Shown one piece after another: positions 24,880 through 36,700 of a DNA stretch of 64,000 nucleotides. The translations under genes and the position numbers were made by a program. The notes below the pieces were generated by a model. It ran no database searches. It had not been told where the DNA came from and saw nothing but the letters and a program-made list of their open reading frames with translations. The stretch comes from Melanocharis versteri (lineage: Eukaryota > Chordata > Aves > Passeriformes > Melanocharitidae): assembly GCA_013397845.1 (NCBI GenBank), contig VZTG01007876.1, forward strand, positions 57,221-121,220, read 5' to 3'. The first letter of the stretch is position 1, and each line of letters opens with the position of its first letter.

Positions 24880-27038
24880 ATTCACTATGCCCGTGCCCGG
24901 GCAGCTTCTGCGGAGGTGCAAAGCCCTGGTGGTGAAATACTCCAGCCCGTGGCTTTTCCAAAAGAAAAGGGGAAGAATCGAGAGTGCCATGGGTAAGGAA
25001 CAGAGGCTGTGGGGCCATGCAGCCTGCCTGCCAGGCGGCTGGGACAGGGGCCGTGAGGTTTGCCAAGAGTGGTCAAGAGGAGGGGGACGGCACACAGCAG
25101 AAGCAAACCAAGACTTTCGTGGTGGTCACGCAAAGTGACTGAGTTCACAGCGACAGAATGGGAATCTGGAAAAGTGTCATGTGCTGCCAGCCCATGCCTG
25201 TGGTGTGACATCCTCACCTTGCTGCTGCCACCAGCGTCGTCCCTCTCCTCTGAGGCCCACACTTTTGCCTCCTGGTTTCCTCAAGAACCTTGGGTGAGAG
25301 TGAGTTTGCTCTCCGAGCCATGAAAGACAAACTGACCCATTGACTGACCGACTGACCGACCAAGACAAAAAGAAAGATCTCACCCTCAGTAGTTAATAAC
25401 ATCCTGGTAACGCTGAAGTCCCCTCAGGCAGACTTTTACCACATTCCACTTCATACAAGACACATTTCAAATGCTCATTAATTTACAGAAATTGCATTTT
25501 ATAGAAAATATGATACAATGAAATATAAAATGCACTAGGAGCATTTCAAAAATCTATAGAGACGATCTTGCAGCCCAGTTTACCCTCTGAAAGGCGTCCA
25601 CTCATCACCGCAAGCTCTCGTCCTCTCATTCTCGCTCTCATGTGCACGCGCTCGCTCCCCCCGCCTCCCCCCCTTTAACTCTTAGCATTCAACTTGAGAA
25701 TTAATAGAGATATCAAAAAAAGCGTGATTATCCCCTGGATAATCACCTTCCAATACTGTGCACTTTCTTGGATTTAAAGGAAAATATATCTAAGCACTTT
25801 TACAAGTTTTAGCGAACCCACTGCAAAATCGTCTGCAGAATATAAAACACAGGTAATCCAAGATTTCATAGCACATTAATTAAGTGGCTCATAATCCATT
25901 AAATGTGGTTTATAGTACACATCCATGCAGTCTAAATCATTTTACAAACATTAGACATAAACCCACTAGTCCAAATCAGTAAAGGAAAAATGTAATAAAA
26001 AAAGCTAATAACTATTTGTTATTGGTTAAACTGACCCTACATATAAACTAGGTAGTTTGCTACCATTTATAATACTGATGTTGAATTATGCCTGGATGCT
26101 GCGAAACCTCTTGCTTACTTGGCAATGCTTGAGCATATTAACCACAAGATACTTAACAGGCCCTCGTTGCACTTCTTCTCCAAAGAAACACATTTACTAC
26201 AGATAGCAGCGCCTACCCATCGAATAGAAAGGACACACATTAGCTGAGTTACACGATGTCGTTGAGCTTTGGCTACTAATGCCCCAAGGCATTAATGTGG
26301 TACTAGACTAACTCCATACTTACGGATGGGAAAAGTGTGGGTAACCTGTCCCTGTCCTTGGCTCTGCCTCGGCCCAGGAGAGCAGCACAAACCCTGCCTC
26401 AGCCCAGGAGAGCAGCACCGGTGCCGGGCATCCTCGGGGAGGGGGGACATCACCAGCACCACCGCGTCCCCCCGCCGCTGTGTCCATCGCTCAGAGGTCG
26501 TGGGAGCCAAAACACGGCGAGAGCAGAAAAACAAACAGATGGGCCTTTGGTCATGTCACGATTTACTTTGTAGGGTTTAGGCAAGGGCTGTCGGAGATTT
26601 CTGTTGCAATAACCAAAGGCTTTATCAATGCTATAGTTCTATGCAGCTACATCGAGTGTGACCAGGGGCCAGCAGAGCCCCCCTGGTCAGTATTTTGCAT
26701 CTGATAACACTGAATTATATACAACATGATGACTAGTTCACCACCTGCTGAGGCTTAAAGATGGCTGTTAAGATTTTGACTCAAAACATCTCCCCCCTCC
26801 CCACCCCCTCTCCTCTTCCACCCCAGAATGAGTCACCCCCTTAAAAAAAACCAACAAAACAAAATGAAACAAAAAAAGGCAAAAAAGAAACAATCTCCAC
26901 AGTTCCTTTTTGTTAACTCCTTCCCAGCTAGAACTGGCTTAGGGTCACAGGGAGTGCTGCCCAGGATGGTTGTATGTTTGTTTTCATCACTCCTGAGATT
27001 GAAGGGAATCTGACACATGCACCAAAAGGCACTTTCAA

Positions 27039-27058
27039 ATATATATATATATATATAT
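27039..27058. repeat. (AT)10 dinucleotide run
   Basis: Twenty bases of pure alternating AT inside the proposed 3' UTR, flanked by A-rich low-complexity DNA at 27,160-27,290. Confidence 0.9.
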
Positions 27059-27414
27059 TTTAAAAACAGTGCTTCTGTTCTAAGAAATTCAAGTTAAGAC
27101 AGAGTGCCTTTCACTCTCTTTAGTCATAAAGCAGGTAAACGAGCAATATCCCAGCTGACATTAAAAAAACAAAAAAAAACCCAAAAAGAAACCTGCAGCA
27201 GAGACAAGTGTGTTCATGCGAGACAGCTCAATATTCTAAGAAAAAAAAATACAAAGGAAAAAAAAGGAAAAAAAAAAGAAACCTCCTATATCACCACTAA
27301 AAATAACAATACAGTCAGCAGGGGATATTAATTAAAAAAGCTGCCACATCTGTACAGTTCTTGCTCCTGCATCAGCTCTTTTTGTTAACGTCGTCTGTGG
27401 GTTTGTTGTTTGCT

Positions 27415-27420
27415 TTTATT
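27415..27420 (-). promoter_or_regulatory. Candidate proximal poly(A) signal just after the stop
   Basis: AATAAA on the minus strand about 95 bases beyond the TAA. Use would give a very short 3' UTR. A genomic A-run on the minus strand at 27,458-27,475 lies between stop and signal and could cause false oligo-dT-primed ends here. Confidence 0.25.
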
Positions 27421-27511
27421 TTCTCCTAAATTTTCTCTCTTCTCCTTCTCCTCCTCTTTTTTTTTTTTTTTTCAAATTTTTTGATTTTTTTTCTAATAAG
27501 ATGAGGTCAGT

Positions 27512-27718
27512 TTAATCTTCCTCTCCTCCCCCGTACATGTCCGCCAGTTTCTTGAACCTGGGCCCCCAGTCGTTCAGGTAGTCGTAGTCCTGGTCCCCGG
27601 AGCTGGAGGAGTTGAGGGAGCTGACGGAGCCGGCGGTGGAGCCGCTGCCCTCGTAGTCAAAGACGAGCAGGGAATCGTAGGGGGGGGCTGTGGGGTCGTT
27701 GTCTGCCGCACGCAGGCC
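27512..27718 (-). CDS. CDH4: CDH4 exon 16: beta-catenin-binding tail and stop
   Basis: 207 nt: 68 codons and TAA. The acceptor CCGCCAG ends at 27719. The peptide starts GLRAADNDPTAPPYDSLL. It contains the serine-rich SGSTAGSVSSLNSSSSG, whose phosphorylation strengthens beta-catenin binding in classical cadherins, then DYDYLNDWGPRFKKLADM, and ends GGGEED. The Asp/Glu ending separates CDH4 from the shorter GGDD-type end of CDH2. The open frame continues upstream past the acceptor into intron 15, but that part has no cadherin similarity. Confidence 0.96.
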   Translation of the reverse strand, partial: GLRAADNDPTAPPYDSLLVFDYEGSGSTAGSVSSLNSSSSGDQDYDYLNDWGPRFKKLADMYGGGEED

Positions 27719-30700
27719 CTGGCGGGGTGAACACATGGTGTTAAAGCCCACCACGGCGTTCGAGGGGCTTTGGGATCCCTGCAGCAAAGCTAAAAGGGAA
27801 GAATGAGGGTCCCGGGGCTTCGTGGATGCGCCTCCGGGTAGAGACCTTTCAGCTGCCCCCAGCAGAAAACCCAGTAACTCCCAGTGTCCCTGCAAAAGAG
27901 TCGTATGGAGTGGCAGGGGAGTTATTTCCAACAGTCCATTTCTGGATCTGGAAAGCCTTCTGTCCTGGCCAGCGTGCCCTTTCTGGGGTTGCCCGTTGAG
28001 ATTCCCAGTTTAGCTAATGAAACAAAAACCAGCACCCTTCCTCTCCCACCAATATTTTAGTTCTGATGATTTTCATTCCTTTAGGAAAACAAAATGAAAA
28101 AAAACCACTCCCAGCAAAATTCTGCAATTAGGGCAGAGGTGGGGTGTGGAATCCTGGGCAGAGGGCCGGGGAGCATTGCTGCTCCTGTGCGGCGTGGGCA
28201 GCAGTGTAGGCAGGCCGTGGAAATGGCCTCGGGATATGGAGAAAAAGAATTGCTTTGCTGCAGAGCCCAGCGTCAGGAAAAGCCGGGTGGAATAGCCCTG
28301 CAATAAAGCAAATGTTCCACATCCCCACCTTCAGAAGCCCCGGCCTCAGCGTGGGGAGATGGAACTGGTTTCAGCAGCAGGGGCACGTGTAAGAACAGGG
28401 AGTCCTCACGAGCATGGATGTGTGTAAATGTGAGTGAAGGATGGGCAAAGGGACAAAGGAAGAAGGGATTTTAATGATGAAAATGAGAAAAGCACAGCAG
28501 GAAATGCATGTAATAATAGAATTAAATGGCTGTTGCATTTATTTTTCTGGCTTAGGAAATGGATGGTGTGCTTTGTCTCGGAGGAAATAATGCATTGATT
28601 GGTTTGTAACCACTCAATCACTCAAAACTAAAAATGAGATAAGAAACAGCAAATGGATAGATATTTGTACAGGCAGATAAAGGAGCAGTAATCTAACATA
28701 AAATAAAGAAACACTCTCTGATCTGAGTCTCTCTGTGCTGCAAACTCTTTGAGGCTTTACACCAAACAGAGCTTACGAGGAAGGTGCAGGCTGCTGAAAT
28801 AATTACAAGTCCAGAAGCCGCAAATGGCTCACTCTGCCTGGGTGCTGAAAAGCATGGTGTTTGTGACAGCCACAAGACAGAAATCTTGGGCTTTTTGCTG
28901 GTTCAATGCCTTCATTAAGCAAAGCCCTGCGTCCTTTGCTCATGCCAATCCTTTCCCTGCCTGGCATCAGACTTCTGGCATGAGCAGCAGAACTGCTTGG
29001 TCTGTGCAGTCAGGGAAACCTGACTTTAGCTGGCTGCTCAAGCTTTGAAGATGTGACACAGGACCCCCTACAGAACATACCTCATTAATAAAATCACCAA
29101 TATCCCCCGGATGTGGGATTACTGGTCTTATAGGATACTGCGGTTCAGCACCAATAGGTCTTTCATCCACCCTTCTGACTCCAGGTGTCTTGTTCAGCAC
29201 GTGATCCATGGTCTCTGGCTGCTGGAGCTGGCTTAAATCGTAATCCTGTGACAAATGGGAAGGCACAGTGTGAAACCCAGAGCTTTTCGTTCAGATCACC
29301 TACTCACTCAATGTGCAAACAAGTCGAGCGCTCTAATTCTGTTTCAGCTGAAGTTTGATGGCAAATCTTATCCCTGGGTATGTAGCACCTCTATCTAAAT
29401 TACAGATGAACCTGACCTCTGAGTAGCTCATAAAATTGAACTTCTAAGAGTGTATCTTATAAGTTAAATCAAGTACTTAAATATTTGCTGAATATTTCAC
29501 ACAGCATTTAAATACTTGGGATTTTACATCCAATACCCTGGCTTTTGTTTGTGTGTGTATAGGTGTATGCATAACTTTTTTGACAAAATGCATAATATAA
29601 TGTAGAGACACAGTGTTGGTAGACATATTACTGCAATTACATTTCTACAGAAGTAAAAACATTAAAATGTGTATTGCATTTATGCATGTAGGCCTTTCAA
29701 AGTAATTATGTTCTTTTTGCTTGCGAAAAATCCCAACAGAATAGGTTTCTATCACAAAATGAGAACCAGGTAATATTTCATTAAAAATGTATTCATGTAG
29801 GTAATGGTGTTTTGCTGCTCTTCCTTTGCTGTTATTTTTAACAAATCCTTCCTAAAATATTTAAGCCAACAGTGTAGTTGCCTGAAACCAGATACTTCAG
29901 CAACTTGGAGTGCTTAGAACAGTACTTTGTTCTACCAGGAAAACTACCCTTGTGCTCAGACAGGGATGATTGAATCTCCAGGAGCAATATTTATAAATAA
30001 CTTGACAGCGACAAGAAAAAAAAAAAGAGATGTTAATTGCAAGGATTTTTCTGTGGAATAAGAACTTTTCAAGGGTTGGGTAAACTCCTGCCTCAGAGTT
30101 TGCCATGGCAGCTCTCACTGGGTTTGCTTGCCTGCCTTCGGGACGCCCATGGCAGGGTGTGCTGCAGTGGTTTTGTGAAATCCCTAAGCACTGACCTGGA
30201 ACCATGCAGTCCAATTCAACAAGCAAAAATAAAGCCATTACACAATGTACAGTCACATAATCTGCATGAGCACCATATCTGAGAGTGTCCTGGGCTCTTG
30301 TGTTCGGTAGGAAGAAAAAACCAGTGACTTCAACATGAGTTGACCAAACTTTGTTATTTTAGCTGAGGAACTGGACACGTAGCAGTGGGAAAGCACAGCC
30401 CAGGAGTGCAGGCCAGGGAAGTTTTCATGCAACATCAGCATCATAGGAAGAGCCACTGGAGGAAAGCTGACATGTTCAGGCAGCCTGTGGCTCAGGGCTC
30501 TGTCACCCAGCAAAGCTTTGCCACCCCGCGCTTCGTGGTGAAAGAGAAAATCCCCAAATCTCTTTAGACACTTCTCACAAACCATGATCAGAAATTAAAA
30601 GAAATTAAAAGCACATTAGAGACGATTAAGTAAATGCAGAGAAAGCCCACAGAAGCTCAAGGCTCAAGCAAGCCAAGGCAAGAGCCTGCAGCCACAGGGC

Positions 30701-33700
30701 TGGGCAGGGCGGTAGCTGCTGGCTGGTTTTATGAAGATCTCTGGTAAAATACACAATTTTAGTGACTTAAATATCAGATATACAGTTTGAATATGAGTGT
30801 CAATGGAGTGATTTATAGTCCTTCCCCAGGAAGCTGCCTAGGGGGGAGAAAATCCCTGAGGCACTGGCCTCCTGGCACTGTCCTGCTTGCACAGGAGGGT
30901 GTCCCAGCAATATCCTGAATCTCCCAGACCTGCTGGCTCTCACCATACCAGGGAAGCCAATAAAGCTGCCTGATCATAAACAAAGGAACACAACCCTTTA
31001 CGTGTATTTTACTGAAAATAATGTGGTTTCTGCCTTTTTGAGAGCACAGACTGCACAGCTGCTCCTCGGCCACCACTCACGGGCTCTCCTCACCTGGTCC
31101 TCCTCTCCACCTCCCTCCTCGTCGTACTTGAGGATGTTGTCCCTGACGTCGTCCTCGGGGTCGATGAGCAGCTGCTTGGTGTGGCGCTCCTTCTCCCGGC
31201 GCTTCATCCACACCACGAAGAGCAGAACCATGGCTGCAGCGGGGAGGAAGCGGGGTGAGCTGGGGCCTCCTGCAGCACAAAGCCAGGCTGAGGGTGTCCT
31301 AACACCTCACCTGCCCCTGCCCACTGCGGAGAACCTCACTGGCTGCTGGCAGGAGGAGTAAAATGTTAACCTATTGCATGGTCTAGTTTTTAAAGGAGAG
31401 ATCAGTGAGAGCTGTAAATACTGTGACAGAATCCCACTGCAAACATTTCTTTAAGATCCATCACCGATGCTGATTGAGTTGATATTTATCAGGAGCAAAA
31501 CACACAATCAAAGGAGAAGAAACCAGAAAGTGTGAAAACTGCAGCTTTCTGAAAATATTTGACCTAAATCCTGAGTTTTCAGGATTAGATTTCTACCTTT
31601 ATTTTATTCAGGGGCATAAAGATGGAGGGAAGAGAGCTGCAGAGAAGGAAACAGGTGCAGATACCCAACATTTGTGCACAAGGGGCTGCTCCAGCAGTGT
31701 GGCACAGGTTCAGCCCGTTCAGGTCACGAGCCCTGACTGTGACAGTCTCTGTTGTTTTCTGCAGTTGGCCAGGCAAGACTGATCTGGGGAGGATGCACAA
31801 CACTGGGTCCTGTAATCCAATTTGGCCTCCCTCATATTCTTCTTTGGTCCATGAGGGAGGCTTTTTAGACTTCTGAGATCAGATTAGCCAGGACATTAGC
31901 ACATGCATTTGGCCATTGACTTGGAAAGCAAATCTCAGATCTGAAATCCTTCCAGAGAGCAGGGCTAGCTTTGCAGAACGAGGGAGAGCAAATCTGGAAG
32001 CACACAGCCAAGCTCCTCAGGCATCAGCATTCGCATGCCAGGCTTGGCTAATCTCTCCCAGCACTGTAACAGGGAGAGATGAGCAGTTCTTGAATCATGA
32101 GGAATTTTTCCCTTCTTAAACAACTTTACCCACGGGGAACACTGGCTCACTGCTCCACAACCTCACCCTTCGAAGGGACACCCGTGTCCCAGGGGCTGTG
32201 TGCTCCCTGTAAATTACTGCATGCAAGATGATCTGGGAACTCAAGTCTCCACTAACATAAGGCAGCCAGATCTCGTCTTCTTCAAGAACGTGTTAATACG
32301 CTCGTTTTCATTCTGGTACTCAGTAGCTGCACATAATGCCATGAAGAATGAAGTTCAGCCTGGGCAGCTGATGCAGTTACACCTCCCACTGACTGCTCTG
32401 CCCTCCATTCTCCAGGAAAGCCCCACACTGAGCTGCAACGGTGGCAATTTGCAGGAGAAGGGAGCAACGCATGGACAGTGGAGGTGGGAACAAGTGTGCC
32501 AGGCTCATTTCACCTGGCTGAACCCTCAGCCGTGCCAAACCAACGCAGCCAACACAAGCAAACTCAGGCAGGATGTGAGACCTCAAAGTTTGGGGTTTTT
32601 AGCTGAGACCAGACCCTGGGGACATGGATGGGCAGTCCAGCCTGCAGGAGGAGGTGGTTAGGAGGATCCAAATTCTCCCTCCCAACACCGAAGGGTTCAT
32701 ACCCAACAGGAGTTCAGTGGAGTGAGCGAAGAGGACCGGACAGCTAATTACTGCCATTGTGTGCCAACTGGCGGCCATCCCTGCCTGCCAGCTAACAGAA
32801 TTGTTTTCAGATAGTTCAGCATTTCTTTAATGCTTATCCCAGATCTATTCAAGTAAGAAAAAAAGAAAAGGAAAGAAAATGTAACTCTCATCTGCAATAT
32901 AAAACCTCAGCTATTTAGCAGACGATTGAAGTCCTTTTCTCATTGTTCCTTTTCAAGTCTCTCACAACAAGATACCTGACTGGTCCACAAAGACAATATT
33001 ATAATGGTTACCGGGGTTTATCTTTTTATTTCTTTTTTTTTTTTTAAATGATACTTTTTCATGCACTTGTGGAAAAAAACGGTGCCATTAACGCCTTTAC
33101 AGCTACCTTGGAAAAAAAAAAAAGACCTTCAAAGTGTCAATGGTGGATGTAGTGCACTCTCCTTCCTTTTATTCACTCTGCAGAATGGGAAGTGCTATTA
33201 CTGCTGTTAGAACCATTTTCGCTCTGCATGTAGTTTTCCTTGAAATCTATTGTCTTCACCCTTCACAATTTTTTACTGCATTGCTCTTCTAAATGTGTTA
33301 TTTGTGCAGCTAATACATCAGGTAGCAAGAAGAAGAAAAAAACCCCTTTGAGCAAAGGTAAAGGCATAAACTTCCTTCACAGGAGCAATCCTGGATCTGT
33401 CCCCTTGCTTCTTCTTCCTTTTAAAGTCATCCAACTTTGACCTGCTGACTCTAAAATGGACAAATAGCACAAGAAAATCCCTCTTCTGCCTTCTTCTAGG
33501 CTATTGTTTAGAGGTCATGATATGAAACAGATAGAAAGGAGGCAAAACACTGGAAGGATGTAACTGTAAAACTGCTCATTGCAAATTACATTTTTCATCA
33601 CTGATACAGTGCTTTGCAGCTCTCCAAGATAAAAAAAAAGTCAATTAGAATTACAATGAATGTAAAAATAAGCTTTTGTAATAAAACCCGTAATTTAAAA

Positions 33701-36700
33701 TGGGATAATGTATCTGAAAATGGAAAGAGGAATCTCTTAAATCAAATGTCCTTCAGCTGAAGTTAATTTCAGTCAATAGGATTTTCAACCGTTTTAAATT
33801 GTATTTTAGCACTGGATTTATACAAGAGCAGCAAAAAGAAGGCCTGTATTTAATCACCTCTGTGGCTCCAGTGCAAACTTAGAGCCCAGGGGCAGCAGCA
33901 AACCTGCACAGCCAAAGGTGCTGGGGCTGATGAGCACCTTCATCTTCATCAGGGCACAAGACCGCAGTGCCCTGAACGACCACGCTGGCTGAAGGGAGCA
34001 GCCAAAACTGGGAATGAAGGGCAGGAACTGGGCGTCGTGGCTGGGCCCAGGGATGCTCCATCAGCTCGGCTGGGCTGGGAGAGGAGCAGGGTCTGCACAA
34101 ACACCTGGCTTCTTCCTCACTCTCCACCCTGATCCAGGAGATCAATTACACACCAATACATTCCCAGCACTGGCCCAGGATGTGGATGGATGTCCAGGGG
34201 TGACCCATGCTCCTAATGTACCATGTCATGTCCCCATTAGGTGACATTTGGAGCATATGTCGCTCTGTCTGCTCTCTGTTTACACGCATTGGGGGTAAAT
34301 ATTAAATGTGATTTAGCACCATAACTCCCATTAGCTCTAATGAGAGTCCCACGGACTCATCCTGTGTTTCCTGATGAATATTTACCTCATTGTTCATTTC
34401 AGCGCTTGTTTTTATCTATTCCTACTGTGCCAACTCCTGCTTGAAGTTATAATGATATAATTTTTATTTTTAAGTGTGCGCACACATGGTTATTGGTAAT
34501 GCTCACGGAAGCTTGGGACTGACAGCACTCCTGGGCAAAAGGGATAGTTTTGCCTTGAGGAAAGGGATGGCCAGTCCTTCCCTGTGATGTATCCCCAGCC
34601 CTCCATCGTCCCAGACAAACTGGGGATTCTTCCTCTAAAAACACTCATAATCCCCCATGATCCCCCAGTCCGAGGTAATTTTAAAAGCAATGGGGATAAC
34701 CACCATTCTTCTTTTCCTTGGAACAACCAGAAAAACACAGTTATGCACTGGCTCTGCAAGGGACTAGCCAGACTCTCATAACCAGTGTCTCTGGTACTGG
34801 GAACCAGTATATCCACAGCCAGCCAGACACGAGAGCTGTGGGAGAATCTGACAGAGAAATTCGGAAGAGGCCTTCAACCTTTTCCTGCCAAATGTGGACA
34901 ATCCTATCGCACTCACTACTTACAAGTTGTTGTCAGGTGTAATAATGTTTGCAAAGCTACTGGAAGTCTTAGAAAGACAGGTCTGACACAGGCAGAGCTC
35001 ATTTTGCTGATGCTGCAGTGAAGGAGCTTTGAATGCAGATGTGTGAACCACCCCCACAGCCCAAGCTCAGGGACCTGCCCTCTGCATGGAGCTTGAAAAA
35101 TACGAGAACAACAGGCAACAGGGAAACAGGAATAGATTTAGAGCAGATATTAGGAGGAAATTCTTCCCTGTGAGGGTGGGGAGGCCCTGTCACAGGTTGC
35201 CCAGAGAAGCTGTGGCTGCCCCTGGATCCCTGCAAGTGTCCAAGGCCAGGCTGGACAGGGCTTGGAGCAACCTGAGATAGTGGAAGGTGTCCCTGCCCGT
35301 GACAGGAGGGCTGGAATGAGATGAGCTTTAAGATCCCTTCCAACCCAAAGCATTTTGTGACTCTAGGCCAGGCCCCGTGGTACTCACTGAGTAAGATAAT
35401 GATGCAGATCAGGATGGCAATGATGGCCCCCGTGCCCAGCCCCGCGGCAGCCACGGCCCCGATGGTGGTGCAGTCGCCGTTCTCGTCACACGGGCACACC
35501 TTCACCTTGATGACAGAGGTGTTGTACAAGGGGGGGTTTCCTGAGTCCGTCACGATGATGGGCACGTCGTACACTCCTGCCTCCAGGTACATGATCCGCA
35601 GACTGAGCTGGGCATAATCCCCTGGAGAGCAAGACAGACAGACAGGTGACAGACACTGCTAGAGCCCTGCAGCCACGCTTGGGCAGGCTTCTCTGCTAGA
35701 GCCCTCTCCTGAGCCCCGGAGGAGGTTAGCAACAACACACCTGGGCAGGACAGCTTCAGACCCCTGCCCCACCTGTCTGGCTGACAGTCAGCCTGTGCTC
35801 TGCAAAGTACTGTGTGCTCTCACTGCTGCACCAACCTACCTGGATGCCATCTGCAAATCCAGCTGCATGTGTTCAAAACAGCATCAAATGCAAACACGAA
35901 CACATGGATAATGCTTCCTGAGGCTGGGCTGCCCCTGGCCACTGTGCAGGTTCTACACTCACCCACCCTCCCACCTCAGGATTTTGGGGAACCCACTGAT
36001 GACAGGCACAGCCAGGTAACCCCATTGTGACTGAGCCCTGAGCTGCGAGGGCACGAGCTGTTGCCCCTGGTCTGGCACCCTCTGCCAGACCTCAGCAAGA
36101 GGGACCAGCTTTGAAGCCAAAACCAGCCCACAACTCCACGATATTTTCCATCCTCTGCTGAAACTACCAATAAGCAGAGCAATTAGGGCCATTTGTGGTT
36201 GCACGCTGCAATATAAAAATCCTTCACATACTGGTAATCTTCACACTTACCTAGCCCTCCTGGTTCCATGGTAAATTAAAAGGCTGCCTTTATGCAATTA
36301 TGGTCAGAGAAATGAACATTGATCCTGATTGTGGCTTATGACAATTACACTGGAGGAACATAAGGAAGACTGATAATAGCTTTTTTCCCCTTGGCCATTA
36401 TGGATGATTTATACTCTGTTCACTACTGATAACTGTTCGTAATTATGAACTGCATTAAAAAAAGCCAAGTGCCAAGGCTCTTAGAGTTATGCTGCAGGTC
36501 TGATGCAAATCATTTCTGATTAACTATCTTGTCTATAATGTCAGCCGTAATGTGCTTTAAAAAATAAAAATCAGATAAAAAAAGTGGGAAAGTTCCGAAG
36601 TTGGAAGCCGCACGTGGGCTCATTAGTGACCCAGAGCCCAAATGTGCTCAGGATTGCCTGCCCCATTTACCATTGAGCCGTGTGATGGTCCAGTTCTTCC

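Larger units (their letters stand above)
22220..27511 (-). other. CDH4: Probable CDH4 3' untranslated region
   Basis: About 5.3 kb follows the stop codon with no coding exon that I recognise, and it ends in a tandem AATAAA signal. Parts are AT-rich and low in CpG, notably 25,400-26,330, as in conserved brain-gene 3' UTRs. Others are GC-rich, notably 24,490-24,850. Mammalian CDH4 is known to have a 3' UTR of several kb. The extent is inferred only from the poly(A) signals and composition. Internal signals near 24,874 and 27,415 could give shorter forms. Open frames here (for example 24,280-25,095 on the minus strand) show no recognisable domain and are treated as chance. Confidence 0.5.

Noticed and set aside
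24280..25095. 271-codon minus-strand open frame
   Set aside because: It lies in a GC-rich part of the proposed 3' UTR, has no recognisable domain, and overlaps other open frames on both strands.
27719..27931. Upstream extension of the exon 16 open frame with a Met start
   Set aside because: The extension is intron 15 sequence with no cadherin similarity; the acceptor at 27,719 gives the correct join to exon 15.
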